A DNA stretch of 64,000 nt from Amphirosellinia nigrospora (GCA_004123355.1 SCHM01000004.1:7343017-7407016); one strand, 5' to 3'; positions 26,152 through 40,639 are shown, counted from the stretch's first letter. Notes: generated by a model from the letters alone, not told the origin. Program-made: numbers and translations.

Positions 26152-29100
26152 ATATATACTTTTAATTAAACATAATTTAAAAAAATAAATATATTTTTAT
26201 ATTAGCCGATTTAATAACCTAGCTAAATTAAAGCTAATAATTTAGTTTAATAATTTACGTTTAAAATATTCTATATTTATATAATCTTTACTATTATTAC
26301 TATTTTTATATTAAAATTTAATATATTTTTTATATATTTTTTTATAATATTAATATTTTTTTTATATAAGAAAATTAATTTATAAATATTTCTTAATAAT
26401 ATTAGCTTTTTTAATATTATTAGCTTTTTTTTAGCGCTAAAATTTTTTATAATAAAAAATAAACTTTAAATATTAAATAACGTTATAATGTTTTAAAGCT
26501 ATAATAATTTTAATAATAAAAAAATATTTTTTTATTTTTTAGTAGTTATATTATTACTTATATAAAGCAAATAATATTTATAATTATTATATTAAATATT
26601 ATAAACTTATTAATTTTTACGGTTTTTTATTTAAATTTAATAAAATAGCAGATTTTATTTTTATAATAAATAATTAATAGATTAAAATATTAAAGTTTTT
26701 AATAATATTAAAATAAATAAAGTTAATATTATTTTTTTAATTTATTTAATTAAAGTTTTTTTTTATAATATTTATTATAATTTTTTTCTAATAATAAACT
26801 TAATAACTAAAGTTATTTTATACGCGTTTAATAATATAATAATTAACGCTTTTATTAAAAATTATAGTTTTTATTTTAATATATTTTTTAGCTATATTTT
26901 TAGTTTTTTTTTTAATTTACGTTAATAAGTATTTAAAATTATAAACAAAATCCGGGCTTAATTAAAAAAATCTATAAAAAATATAATATTTAGTTTATTA
27001 TAAAAAAGTTTTATAATTTATTATATTTTTTTTTCTAGCTTTTAATTTCTTTTAATAATTATAATAATATGTTTAAATTAAATATTTTACGTAATTTAAA
27101 TATACGTTCGGTTATTTATTATTTATTAATTTATAACTAAAACGTTATTTAAAGCTTTATATTTTTTAATAGCTAGTTTTATTATAATATTAAATATAGT
27201 TTAAAATATAGCTATAAAGTTTTATAAATTTTATTCTAAAGTTATATTATTATTTATTATTTCTATATAATAAATAGCTTAATATTTTACAAAATTTTTT
27301 ATTATAACTAAATTATTATAAATATTAACGTTTTATATATATTAAATATTTATTTATAAAATAAATATTTTTTTTTACTTTTTTAATAAACGCGTTATAA
27401 TATAATTAAGCTAATTTAAATTAAACTTTTTAAAAATAAAGCTTTATAAATATAAACTTATATACTAATAATATTTTCGTTTTTAAATAAGCTTATTTTT
27501 ATTATTATAGCTATTTATTTCGTTTTAATATATATTATAGCTATATATATATTTTTTTATTATAATAAAAATAAACTTTTTACTTTTTTTTAAAGTTTTA
27601 AAACTATTAATTAAAAAATAATTTAATAACTTTATAAATAAAAGTTATTTTAAAAATAATTTATTATATTTTTAATAACTTTTTCGGTTATATAAGCTAT
27701 AGCTTTTATACTTTTTTTTGCTTATATAACTATTATTATAGCTATTATTATTACTATATTATTATATAAATTATTTCGCTAATTTTTATTTAATTTTAAC
27801 TAATATATATAAAAAATAATCTTTAATATATACTTTATTTAATAATAATTATAATATTTAATAGTTAATTAGTCCGCTTAATTTTTTTAGTATATTTGCT
27901 TTTATATAAAATATATTATATTATAATAAATTAATTAAACAAGCAATTTTAAACAAAATAAATTAAAAATAATTAGAAATAAAAGTTTAATAATTAGTAA
28001 AAAGAGTTAAATTATTTATTTCGATATAAAAAAGTTATTAAATTTTTTAATAGCTTATTTAATAAAAATATTTAAAGTTTTATATAAGATTTTATAAATC
28101 GTTTTTATTTTTTGTTATTTTATATATTTAACTTTTATTTTAGCTTTATTAATAATTGTTTTTATAATATTTTAAATAATTTTAAATATTTTTTTAATAT
28201 TTTAATTTTAATAGTTTTTATAATAAAGCTTTTTAACGTAAGTTATAGTTTTTAAAACTATTAATAAATCTAGAAATAATTATTCGTAAAAAATATTTTT
28301 TATTAAAATCTAGTTACGGTTTTACTATTTAATATAATATTAATTTTAAATATATTTTAGATTTTTGTTTATTTTATAGCTTTTTTAAATATAATTATAT
28401 TAAATAAAAATTCGTTTTTTTTTTAATTAATATATATTAAATCTTTAGTTTTATAGATTTTATTATTTATTAAACGGTTTAAATATTAATTTTTAAAAAA
28501 TTATTATAGTTTTAGTAAGTTTTTTATTATAATATTTATTAGTATTTTTTTTTAATTTTTTATAGTTTAATATTTAAATTTATAAAATAGCAGCTTTTTT
28601 AATATAAAATATATTAATAGTACGAATAACTTTAAATAAAAATAATATTTTTCGGGTATATTTAATTTTTTTAAACTATTAAATAAATTATTAAAGCTAT
28701 TTAAATAATAATTTAATATTATTAAAATATTTATATAAATTAAAGTTAAATATTATTTATATAGTTTTATTATATTTATAAAAACTAAACGATTAATTAA
28801 TTATTAAAATAATTTTTTTTAATAAAAATTAAAAGTTTTATTAGCGAACTATTTAAATTTAAATAATATTTTCGAAAGTTAAATCTTAAAAAGCGTTTTT
28901 AAATAAAACGTTTATAAATAATTATTTTAAGCTTTATTTATTTTAATTAAATAAATAGTTAATAAATAAAATAAATATAATAATATTAATCGTTATATAA
29001 AATACTTTTTATAAAAAGCTATTAAGCTTTAATTTTTAAGTATATTTATTGCTTATAAAAAACTTTTTTTTTTAGTATTTATTTTTTATTACTAAAAAAA

Positions 29101-29225
29101 AAAAGCAAAAAAATAATAATTATTATATTAAAAATATATAGCATTTATTTATTCTATTTAAATATACCTAGTTATAAACTAGCTCCGCTAGCATTAATAG
29201 TTATTAACGGCCGGTAGCCTATTTA
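26152..29225 (-). mobile_element. E2, 5' half (reverse orientation)
   Basis: Reverse complement of about 19507-22560 of E1, ending with a terminal repeat at 29093-29225. With 15736-19506 it makes one element split by E1. TTATA at 29226-29230 is the right copy of its target-site duplication. No readable gene. Confidence 0.8.
29093..29225 (-). repeat. E2 left-end (5') terminal repeat
   Basis: About 133 bp, in reverse orientation, ending GCCTATTTA like the repeat at 15736-15865. More mutated than the other E termini. Confidence 0.75.
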
Positions 29226-29230
29226 TTATA

Positions 29231-29562
29231 TTAAAAAAAAATTTATATAAATATAAAAAAAAACTAAAAAGTTAAATTTTTTATTAATTAAATAATATAT
29301 CGATTAATTATATTAAAAAAAAACGTTTAATAAATAATATAAAAATAATAATTATTTATAAAATTATAATTTAGTTTTTAATACTAAAAAATAATAAAAT
29401 ATATATATACGTTTAATATATATATAAAATTATAGTATAATAAATATTAAAAATATAATAAAATTAATTAATTTTTTTAAATAAATAAAAATAAAACTAA
29501 AATAAAACTATAAAATAAATCAACTAAATAATTTTAATTATATTTAAATTTATATTAATTAA
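29231..29562 (+). mobile_element. E3 remnant, part 2
   Basis: Continues the forward E sequence interrupted by E2 (matches about 22643-23000 of E1). ATTAA at 29558-29562 is the left target-site duplication of H. Confidence 0.75.
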
Positions 29563-29732
29563 TATTATAGGTTAGCTAGGCTGGTAAGCTTATAACCTAG
29601 GTTATAGCTCCGGCCTTAAACCGGAGCTATTATATAGCAGTTTTTCTATATATATTAGCGCGTATAGATTTTTTTTTTTTTATTGTAGTTAATAAATAGT
29701 ATTTTTTAGCTTTAAAGCTATAATTTATTATA
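29563..29732 (+). repeat. H 5' LTR with palindromes
   Basis: 170 bp. Contains the 16-bp perfect palindrome TATAACCTAGGTTATA (29591-29606) followed by a hairpin with 10-bp arms, ATAGCTCCGG at 29604-29613 and CCGGAGCTAT at 29621-29630. The 3' LTR retains these only partly. Confidence 0.85.
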
Positions 29733-32700
29733 TAATTAATAATTATTTTATTTTTAAATAGCAAATATATAGCTTATTAGCTATATAATAATAATTAATA
29801 AATATATAAATAAAAAAAATTTTTTGCGAAACTTTTTATAACGATTTAAAGCTTAAATAATATAATTTAAGCTTTATTAAATAACTTTTAATAAAAGCTA
29901 TAAAAATAAATATTATTATTAATTAAATAATATTAATATTTTCAAATAAATTTAAACTATTTTTAATAACTAATAAAATTTAAACGTTAACTATATATAA
30001 TAGCTATAAAAATAAATAAATATATTATATTACTTTTATTTTTATGCTTTAATATTTAACGCTAATATTATTATTTTTTATAGCAAAGCAATTATAAATA
30101 AAAAACTTAAAAATAGCTAACTTTTTTAACGAATAAATATAAACTTTTATTTTAGCTAAATAAATTTATAAATATTTATATAAAATTTTTTATATAAAAA
30201 GTAGCTATAAAAAAATTTAACTAAAATATTAAGTTTATAAAAAATAACTATAATAAGTTTTATTAAATTAATAAATAGTTCGAAAATATTATTAAAGCTA
30301 TAGCTACGTTATTTTTTATTATTAATAAGCGCTTTTAAACTTATAACTTTATAAAGTTTATATAGTTTTTTTATAATTTTATTTTAATATTAATTGCTTA
30401 TAAAAAGCTGCTTTAAAGCTATTTTTATTTATATAAAATAAAAAATTATTTTTTAAATTTTTTTAATAAAAATATATTTATAAATATAAACATACGCTAT
30501 AAACTAATAAAGCTAAGCTAGTTATATTAAAAAAAGCACTAAATAAATAGCTCGTTTTTATTTTAATCTTTTAAAATAATTTTTTAAAAATTATAATAAA
30601 TAGTTAATAAAATTATAGTTATAATTAACCGTTTTAAAACTAAAGCTATTATGCTAAAACTAATATAAAAAATAGCAAAAAAAAATAATAATTATATTTA
30701 TTTATTAGCTTTTTTTTTGTATAAATATTAAAAATAATATAATTATAATAAAATTAAAGCTATTAATATTATTTTAGCTTATTATAAGCTTTAAGCTTAT
30801 TAAATATTAAATATTAAGCTAAATAAAAAAACTAATAAATAATATTTAAATATAAAAAAAAGGCTATTTTATTAGTAAATATTTTTTCTAATATAGCGTA
30901 ATAATAAAATAAAAGCTATAAATATAGTAATAAATATAAAAATTTATTAATAAACTTTAAAAAATTAAAAAATAAATAGTTTTTCTTTTAATTATAAATA
31001 AAAATATATAAAAAATTTAATTTTTATAAGTTAAAAGCTAAACTAAAATAATATATAAATAGTATATTTTTTATTATAAACTTTATTTATAATAAAAATT
31101 AATTATTAAAATATTAATAAATTAAAGTTATAAATATATAGCTATATAAAAGTTTATTAGCCCGGCGTTTATATTTATTATATTAATATTATATAAAAAA
31201 ACTATAAAAAATAATAAAAACAAAAAATTATCGATAAAATAATTATATAAAAACTAATATAAACAGTTTTTAATAATAAATATTACGTATATAATAAACT
31301 ATTTATAATATAATTAATTTTAAAAAAGCTATAAATAAAAAAATTAAAAATAATATATATATTTATAAATATATAATTAATATAAAAAAAACTGTATTTT
31401 AAAATATAAAATTAAATTATATATTAAAATAATAGCTATAATAAATATAAAAAGCTAAATAGCTTAACGTAATAGTTTTTAAAATAAAAATTAAAAAATT
31501 AAAACGTTTTAAAAAATAAACGTATTAATATTTATAATTATATTAATAAATATTAAAAACGTTTGCTTAAAAAATATAACGAAAATAAAAATATAATTAT
31601 TAAAAAAGCTTAAACTTTAAATAAACTATTTAATAAAAAAAAATAAATATTTTTATATTATAAAAAAAAATTATAAAATTTTTATTATATAAATAATAAA
31701 AAACAAAAACTTTTAGTTTATAAAAGCTATTATATAATATATTAAAAAATAAACTATTAATATTATAAAAAATATTTATAAAGCTATTTAATAAAATTAT
31801 ATTTATATTAATAGTTTATTAATAAAAGCTTTAATATATTTATAAAAAAACTAAAAAAAGTTATATTTTTACGTTAATTATTAAGTTTAATATATATATA
31901 AATAAATAAATATTTTTTTTTTTTAATTTTAAAAATATTAAATTATTAAAAATATACTAGTTTATTAAACTAAATAAAAGCTATTTTTATAAGCTTTATA
32001 TTAAAAAAAAATAAATAAAAAATAGCGTTTTATATTTAGTTTAAACTTTTTAAATAGTTAATTATTTTTTTTAAACTATTAAAAGTTTTATTATGTTTTA
32101 ATGCTATATAAACTTAATTTATATTAATATTTAAATATATTTATATTTACGTATATAAATAACGTTTTAATATAATTTAACAAATTAAAAAAAAACTATA
32201 TAAAAAATAAAACAAATATTAAGTTTAAAAACTATAAATTATATTTTAATATTAATAAATATAAATTTAAAATAATAAAAACTAAATATTTTAAGTTTAT
32301 TATTAAAAAAAGCGTTAAAATATATATAAACTTTAAAAAATAAAAACTATTTAAAAATAAAAAGCTTTTAAATTATTTAAAAATATAAAAAGCTTTTTAA
32401 AATTTATAAATTTTATTAATAGTTTATTTTTAAATATTTAATATTATTATATTATTTATTTATTTATAAAAAAAAATTTTTTTTATTAAAAAAAAATAAA
32501 AAAAGTAACTTTTAAAAAGCTTAAAAGCTTTTTATATTAAAGCTAATTTTCGCTTAATTTAATTAAGCAAGCTTATAATTATAAAAGCTAATTATTTAAA
32601 AATAGCTTATAAAAGTTATTTTTAATATAATAAAAATTTTTTTTTAATAGTTTATTTTTTTAAAAGCTTTTTATTTATAAAATTAATTATAAAATATATA

Positions 32701-35700
32701 ATAAAAAATTATTAATAATAATAAATTATTTAAAAATATAAAATATTAAACTTTAAAGCTTAAAAAAACGTTTTTAATTTTATTAAACTATAAAAACTTA
32801 AAATATTTTATAATAATTAAAAATTTTCTAAATAATAAATTTAATAAGCTAAATTTTTATAAATTTTAAGTTTATATTATTTTATAAAGCTAAAATAAAT
32901 AATAAATAAAAACGTTTTTTTTAAACAAAAATAAAACTTATTTTTTAAACTATAATAATTTTTCGCCGAAAATTTTAATTTTTAAAAAAAAATAAATAAA
33001 AAAAAACTAAAAACTAATATTTATATAATAGCTATAAAACTAACGGATAAAATTTTTATAAAATAAAACGTTTTTATAATAAAAATTATAATAAAAATAA
33101 AATATAGCTATAAAATATTTAAACTATTAATTAGTTATAAAAGCTATAAAAAATAATAAAAAAAGTTCTTTATAAACTTTAAAATCGAAAAAAAACTTTT
33201 TAATATATTAATATTTAAATATAAAATTAAAGCTAATAATTTATTTAAATATTAAAGCTAAATATAAATATTAAAATAAAAGCTATTTTAAACCGGTTTA
33301 ATTTAAAACTATTATAATTTTATATTAATTATTATTTAAAAAAATAATATTTTAGCTATTTTATTAAAAAGTATTTTTAGCTAAAAATATATTAAATAAT
33401 ACGTTATTTTATTAATAATTATAATATATAGTAAAAAAACGTTTAAAAATATAAAAACAAAATTTTTTAAGCTTTTATTAATATTAAAACGTTTTAAAAT
33501 AAACTATTAATAAATTTATAATAAATTTATTAATAAAAAATAAAAACGATTTATTTTTTATAATAGTTATTATAAATAAACTAAACAAAATAATTATAAT
33601 AAAAATAATAAATTAATAAATAAAAATATATATTAAATAGTTTATTAATTATTTTAATATTTTTATAGATTTTTTAAAAATATTATAAATAATTAAAAAT
33701 TAAACTAAATAAAAAGCTTTTAGTAATAATTATATAAATTAGTTAGTATTAAATAAAAATTAAATATAGCTTTATTATTTAAAAACTAAAATAATAAAAC
33801 AGCGAACTAAAAAGTACTAGTTATTTTTACGTTTTTATAGCTTATATATAGTTTAACTAAAAAAACTTGCTTTTAAAAAAATATTTATAATTAATAATAA
33901 AAATTATTAATTATAAAGCTAAGTTTTTTTTTTATATAATATAAATATTATACCGAACTTATAAAATAAATAAAATATTTATTTATATTTATTTATAAGC
34001 TAAAAGCTTTAATAAAAACTTTTGTTTAAAAGTTATAAAATATTTAATAGTTCGTTTAAATAATAATAATAATAACGTAATAAAAAATAAAAAAAATAGC
34101 TAATATTAAACGATTTTTTATTAAACGTTACAAAATAAATAATTAAATATAGCTAAATTTAAAAAATATTATTAAACTAGCCTTTTTAAAAATTAACTTA
34201 ATTATATTTTAAATATAAAATTATTAAAATTATTAGTTTATATAATAAAGTTAATATTTTTAAAAAAATATATTTTTATTTTATATTAATTTATTATAAT
34301 AACTATTAACTTTTTATTTTTATAACTTAAACTTAAACGTTTAACCTTTAATAATAATATTTAAATAAAATAAAATTAAATAAAAAATATATTTTAAGCA
34401 AAAAATAAATATAAAAAAAAAAAAAAGCTTAATTTATTAATAAATTTTAATAAAATAAAAAAATTATTAATAGCTTATATAAAACCGATTTATAACTTCG
34501 AAAAAAATAAAAACGTTAAACTATTCGAATATTATTAAAAGCTATAAATAATATATTAAGCTAGTAATAAAAAAAAAAAAACCCGCGCTATTAAATAATA
34601 AAATAAAAGTATTTTTAAAATATTTAAAAATACTTAAAAAATAACTAAAAAATAACTAAATAATAATTTATTAACTAAATATTATATAATAGGTTATATA
34701 AAATATATTATTTATTTTTTTTTTATTTATTTTTTTATTTTTTTTTATTTTAGTTAATAATAAATTAGTTTATTTTATTTAAAAATAAAAAAAAAATAAA
34801 TAGTTCGTAAAAAAAAACGGCTATATTAGCTAAAATTTAAATTATAAAAAGCTTAAACTATTTATAAAAAATAAATAAAAAACTATTAATAAGCTTATAT
34901 AAAATAAAATAAAACTATTAATTATTTTTATATTAATATTTTTATTAGTAACGCTATTATTATTAATAAAAGCGCTATAGCTAGCGCTATAACTACGTAA
35001 TTAAAAGCATTTTTTATACTGCTTTTTCGCTAAACAGAAGTTTTAACTAAAAAAGCAAGCTTAAAACAGCTTATTTAAAAAAAATTAATACTTTTAAACA
35101 AAAAAAAATATTTTTATAATATATATTTAATAAAAAAAAATATTATTAATAGTTTATAAATATTTATTTATTTTTTAGTTATAATAAGCTATTTATTTAT
35201 AAATATTAAGCTATTATTTTTATAAAAAATAATAAATATAAAACTAAAAATTTTTTTTAGCGCTTAAACTGCTTATTAGTAAAAAAAAAACAGTTTTAAA
35301 GCTATAAAAACTTATAATTTATATACAAATATAATAGCTTTTTAAATTATAATAATATTTAAACAAAAAATTAATAAATATTAAACTAATATAATATATT
35401 AATATTTATTTATATTTTTATTATTATAATTATATATAATTATATAATTTATTAAAAATTTTAATATATTAATAGTATAAAATAGCTATAAAACTATTTA
35501 TTAATAATAAAAAAATAAAAATAAACATAAAATATTTATAAAATATATATATATTTTAACTTTTTACCCGGCTAATATAACGCTATAACGTTTATTAATA
35601 TTTAATAGCATATTAGCAAAAAAAAACAGTTTAAAAAAATAAAGCTTAAAAACAGTTAAAAAATATTAAACAAACTATATTTATTTTTAGCGTTAATATA

Positions 35701-36087
35701 AAAAGCCCGAAAGTTTTTAGCTAAACAAAAATATTATATATTATTATAAACAAATATTAAATAAATAAAAAAGCTAAATAGCTATTTTATAGTATAAAAA
35801 ATCTTAAGCTTTATTAAATAAACAAATAAATAGCTTATAAACTAAAAAAAAACTATTTAAACTTATAACGATTAGTTTTTTTTTTAAAATAAAAACAAAA
35901 ATAAAATAAAAATAAAACAAAATAACTAATAAATAGCTAATTAATAATTATACTAGTTTAAAATATATATTTACTTTAAAATATATTAAAAATAAACAAC
36001 TTTTATTATTTTAATATAAAAAAAATAGCTTATATTTTAATTATAAACTAAGCGCTTAAAAATAATAAATTATAAAAATAATAAATT

Positions 36088-36107
36088 AAAAAAAAAAAAA
36101 AAAAAAA
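36088..36107. repeat. Run of 20 A in H
   Basis: Homopolymer in the 3' interior of H, next to further A-rich tracts. It probably derives from a Lys-coding, purine-rich stretch after G-to-A changes. Confidence 0.85.
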
Positions 36108-36267
36108 GCTAAAAAAAAAAACCTCTTTTTTTATATAGTTAAATAAAAACAATATAAAGCAGTAATATTAATAAACAAATAATATAAAGCAACAATATAT
36201 TATTAAATAAAACTTAATAGCAAAAAATTATTTTTTACGCTTTATTAGCTATATTTATGCTTATAAA

Positions 36268-36284
36268 AAATAAAAAAAGAATAA
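36268..36284 (+). promoter_or_regulatory. Candidate polypurine tract of H
   Basis: An A-rich tract ending AAAAAAAGAATAA directly before the 3' LTR, where second-strand priming would start in an LTR element. Two T residues interrupt it, so the assignment rests mainly on position. Confidence 0.5.
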
Positions 36285-36449
36285 TATTATAAATTAGCTA
36301 GGCTAATAAGCTTATAACTTAAGTTATAGCTCCGGCCTTAACTAAAGCTACTATATAGTAGCCCTTTTATATACGCTAGCGCGCATAGATTTCTTTTTTT
36401 TTTATAGTTAATAAATAATTTTTTAGCTTTAAAGCTATAACCTATTATA
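36285..36449 (+). repeat. H 3' LTR
   Basis: 165 bp, directly repeated with 29563-29732. It has fewer transitions in its second half (AGCGCGCATAGATTTC at about 36378-36393) and ends CCTATTATA before the ATTAA duplication. Confidence 0.85.
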
Positions 36450-36454
36450 ATTAA

Positions 36455-37279
36455 ATATTTTAATTAAATAATATATTAATATAAATATATTTAAATTTAT
36501 TATTATAGCTAATAAAAGTTTTTTAAAATAAATAGTTATATTAGTTTTAATTAATAAAAATAAAAACCTTATAATATAAAAACTATAAAAAAAGCTTTAA
36601 TTTATATTAAATTATAATAAAATAAAATAAAACTTTTAAATATTAGTTTTTTTTTATAAATGTATATAAAAAACTAAATATTTTATAATTAGTTTATATT
36701 ATAAATTGAATTTAAAATAAAATTTTAATTAATTATAATATATTTAAATTATTATTATATATTAATATTTAAAATATTTCGGTTTTTTTAACTATAGTTT
36801 ATAAAAATATTATAAAATATTTAATTAATTATATATTTTATATTAAAAATAATAAAAATTATATTTAATTTTATATTTAATTTTTAACCCGAGCTATTTT
36901 TTATCGTTTTAAAAGCTTTTAATGTTTTTTTTACGTTATAAAATATATTAATAATATATTTAATTTATAAAATAGTTAAAAAATAACTAAAATAAATCGA
37001 ATATTATTTTTATTAAAAATTATAATTAAAGCTAAAACTATTATTTAAAAAAGTATTAATTAAATATAATAAAATAAAAACTTTAAAAATAGTTTATAAA
37101 ATTATAATAAAATAATTATTAAAAAAAGCAAAACTAAACGTTTTTAAAATAAATTAATATTAATAAATTAAATAAAAATAAAAATTTTATAAAAGTTATA
37201 AACTTTATATATAAATAAATAAATAATTATTTTAAAATAGTTTAATTTTTTATATATTTTTAAAAAAATATATTATAAT
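36455..37279 (+). mobile_element. E3 remnant, part 3
   Basis: Forward E sequence matching about 23005-23825 of E1, ending where the G3 LTR starts. No readable gene beyond isolated short frames. Confidence 0.75.
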
Positions 37280-37594
37280 TATTAGTATATAAATCTAATA
37301 CTTAATTAGCTTAATAATAAATTATATAATTACTAGTGCTTAAGTAGCTATATAATATAATAGCACGTGGCTTTATATATACGCTAAATATTACGTAGCA
37401 CGTGTAAAAAAAGCCTTATTTATACAAGATAAAAAAAATATTACGCTACTATAGCTGCTTAAATAAATTTTTTAATATTTAATAAAAAATAGCTTATTTA
37501 ATTTAACTAAAAACTAAAAAAATATAATAATATAAATATATTAATTAAATTAATTAATTTAGTATTATTTTTTAGTATTAATATTATTTTTATA
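37280..37594 (+). repeat. G3 5' LTR
   Basis: 315 bp starting TATTAGTATATA (originally TG) and ending TTTTTATA, followed by TAATAGCTAG, the presumed decayed primer-binding site. It retains CACGTG twice (about 37365-37370 and 37399-37404); the first falls in the region where the G2 LTR has CACGTG. Confidence 0.8.
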
Positions 37595-38142
37595 TAATAG
37601 CTAGTATATTTATATAATTAATTAACTTTTAAAACGTTTAATTAACGTATTTTAGCTATTTTTAGTTATTAATTTAATTGTTTAATTAATAAATACTAAC
37701 TAAAAAAAGTTAAAAAAAATTATTATAAATTTAAAAATTAAAATAATAAAATATTAATATTTATTTAATAAATAATTAATTAATAAATTAACGCTTAATA
37801 ATAACTAAAAGTAGTAATATATAATTTTAAAATATATAAAAGCAAACTATACAAAAAAAAAAAAATATATAAAATTATTAAAAATTTTAAAAAAAAATCA
37901 AAAAACAATTTATTAATTATAAACATAAAATAAAGCTTATAAAAAATAAATTTAATAAAATTATTAATAATTTAAAAAAATTAAACAAATTAAATAAAAA
38001 ATTAGTTTTAATTAATTTAATTAATTTAATTAATTAAATTAATTTAATTAATAATAATATATTTAAAATATTTAATAATAAATAGTATTATTAAAAAATA
38101 ATTAAAAAATATTAAGCTTTTCGGATAAAATAGCAAAAAAAA

Positions 38143-38298
38143 AATGAATTTTTTAAAAAGTTTAAATCGATCGATTTTAAAAAAAAACCAAAGTATAATT
38201 TTATTAAAAAAAGTTTAAAAAAAAAAAAAAGTTATTTTTATTTTAAATTTAAACTTAAATTCGTTAAATTTATTATTATTATTAAATTTAAAAGAATT
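38143..38298 (+). pseudogene. G3 gag-like fragment (52 open codons)
   Basis: An open stretch starting NEFFKKFKSIDFKKKPKYNF and continuing Lys-rich to a TAA at 38299. It lies about 550 bp after the 5' LTR, as expected for gag. The same frame, more broken, is visible in G1 (minus strand near 14500) and G2 (near 61750). A basic, Lys-rich gag fits nucleic-acid binding, but no zinc knuckle is seen in this piece. Confidence 0.5.
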
Positions 38299-40096
38299 TA
38301 ATAATATTTATATTAAATATTTATATTATTTATTATAAAAAAACTTAAAAAAGCTTTTATTTATAAATAAAACTAAATTAAAATAATATAAATTTAAACT
38401 AAAGCTTAATAAAAAAACTATTTAAAAAAAAATTTAAAACTAATTATATATTAATATAATTTATATTTTATTATAAAAACTATTAAATATAATTTTAAAA
38501 ATTTTTTAGTTTATAAAAAAACTATATTAGTATAAATAATTATTAATACGTTAAAACTAGCTTTTTTAAACCTGATTAAAAATATTAAAAAAAAATTATA
38601 TATACTAAAAATCTTTAATAAAACCTATAATATAACAAGCTAAATATATTAAAAAATATATAAAATAATATTATTAATTATAAATATAATAAAAAAAATT
38701 TAATATTTTTTATATTTAAATTTTTTAAAAATATAAACAATATAAAAATTAAAAAAATAAATAAATATAAACTAATAAATTATAATATTTATAGCTATAA
38801 TAAAAAATAAAATAATAGTTTAATATAATATTATATTAAAAATATAAATATAAAAAATATTATATTTAAAATTTAATTATAAAATTTAATAATAACTTTA
38901 AAAACTATATAAAAAAAACTTTAAATTAAAAAACTATAAAAAAAAAAAGTCTAGTAATAATATTATATAATAGAATAAAAATCGTAATAAAACAATAATA
39001 AAAATAAAAATTATAAGTTTAATTTTAAATCTAATTTTAAAAAAAAAATATATAAAAAAAAAAAACTTAAATATTTTAAATATAGCTAATAAAATTATAT
39101 TATTAAAAATTGCCTTAACAAAATAATAATAATTAAAATTAAAACTTTAAATAATTAAAATTATATATTTATAATAAGTTTATTAAAAATTAAAAACTAT
39201 TTATAAACTTTAAAAATAATTTTAGTTATTTTATTATATAAATATAAATATTCTATAAAATTAAATAAATTTTTATAACTATAAAATATTATTTTTTTAT
39301 TATATTTAGTTTATTTTATTTTTATTTTAAATAATTATAATATTACCGATTATAAATAAAACTATATTATACGAAATAACTTTAAGCTAAAAAGTTATTA
39401 TAGCTTAAAAAACTTTAATTTAAAAAACTTTAATTTAAAAACTTTAATTAAAAATAGCTTTAATTCGATAATTATACTAAGCTAAAAAAAAATAATAATA
39501 AACTTATTTATAAAGAAAATTATTATAAATTTTTTTACAAAAAAAAACAACCGCGGATTATTTATTATAATAAGCTTATTTATTAATCGAAAAATAATAA
39601 ACCTTTTTATTAAATAAAAGCTAGCTTTAATAATAATAAATTTAAAAATAATTTAAAACTAATTATTATTAATAATTTAAAACTAATTATTAAGCTAGTT
39701 ATTAAATAAAAAACTATAATAGTAATATTTTTAATTATATTTATTTTATATTTTGCTTTAATAGCAATTTTAAACAATTTAAATTAAAAAATATATTAAA
39801 TATTAAAGTTATTAATAAAACAAACTAAATATTAAAATTATTATATAAAAATAGTAATATTTTAAAGTATATTTTATATTTTAAAAAATTATATATTTTA
39901 GCTTATAAACGTTATATTTATTTAATATAAAGTTAAATATAAAAATATATAATAATAAAACCGATTTTTAAAAAAATTAATAATAAATTTAACTAAAAAA
40001 ATAAAAAATATATAATTTATATAAAAAATAAACTTATATAAGTTAAAAAATTAGTACTATAAAGAACTTTAAAACCTTTAATAAAAATAAACGTAA

Positions 40097-40226
40097 TAAA
40101 TAGGCCGTCGGCTTAATAACAGCTGTTAATAGCTAGCGGAGCTAGCTATAGCTAGGCATTTTTAAACAAGATAAACAAGTGCTTCGCACCTTTAATACAG
40201 CAACTATTCTCCCTCGCTCCTTTTTT
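40097..40226 (+). mobile_element. Solo E terminus in G3
   Basis: 130 bp closely matching the E terminal repeats, with no E interior attached; left by recombination between two terminal repeats. The flanks CGTAA (40092-40096) and TATAA (40227-40231) are a 5-bp duplication in which CG on one side corresponds to TA on the other. It is less mutated than the G3 sequence around it. Confidence 0.8.
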
Positions 40227-40639
40227 TATAATATAAATATAAATATATTTATTTATTTTTATTTTATTAAATATATTTTTAAAAAAATAACTATATAAAA
40301 TAAAAAACTATTTAAAAATATACTAAAAAAATAACTAAAATAACTATTATAAATTTTAATATTTAATAGCGTAATTTTTTTATAAATATATAAAAAAAAA
40401 AAGCTTTATATAATATATTAATTTTAAAAAAAACTATAAAAATTTACGCTAAATATAATAAATAAAATTAAAATATTAAAAAAATTATTAAAAAAATTAT
40501 TATTTAAAAAAAAAATAACTTTTAAAATTTAAATAAATTAATTTTAATACTATTAGTTATATTATTTAATACTAAAAAATTAATATAAATAACTAAATAT
40601 ACTATAAATATTAATATTAAACTTAAAAAAGTTAAATAT

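Larger units (their letters stand above)
29563..36449 (+). mobile_element. H: degraded LTR retrotransposon in E3
   Basis: 6887 bp with direct LTRs 29563-29732 and 36285-36449 and a 5-bp duplication ATTAA at 29558-29562 and 36450-36454. The LTR ends read TATTATAGG and CCTATTATA, which fit TG...CA termini changed to TA...TA. After the left LTR comes TAATTAATAATT, compatible with a primer-binding site whose TGG became TAA. An A-rich, G-containing tract precedes the right LTR. The A-rich plus strand is probably the sense strand. The 6.55-kb interior is riddled with stops; I could not place reverse transcriptase or integrase, so copia or gypsy remains open. It is the only H copy here, so RIP on it implies other copies elsewhere in the genome. 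Confidence 0.75.
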
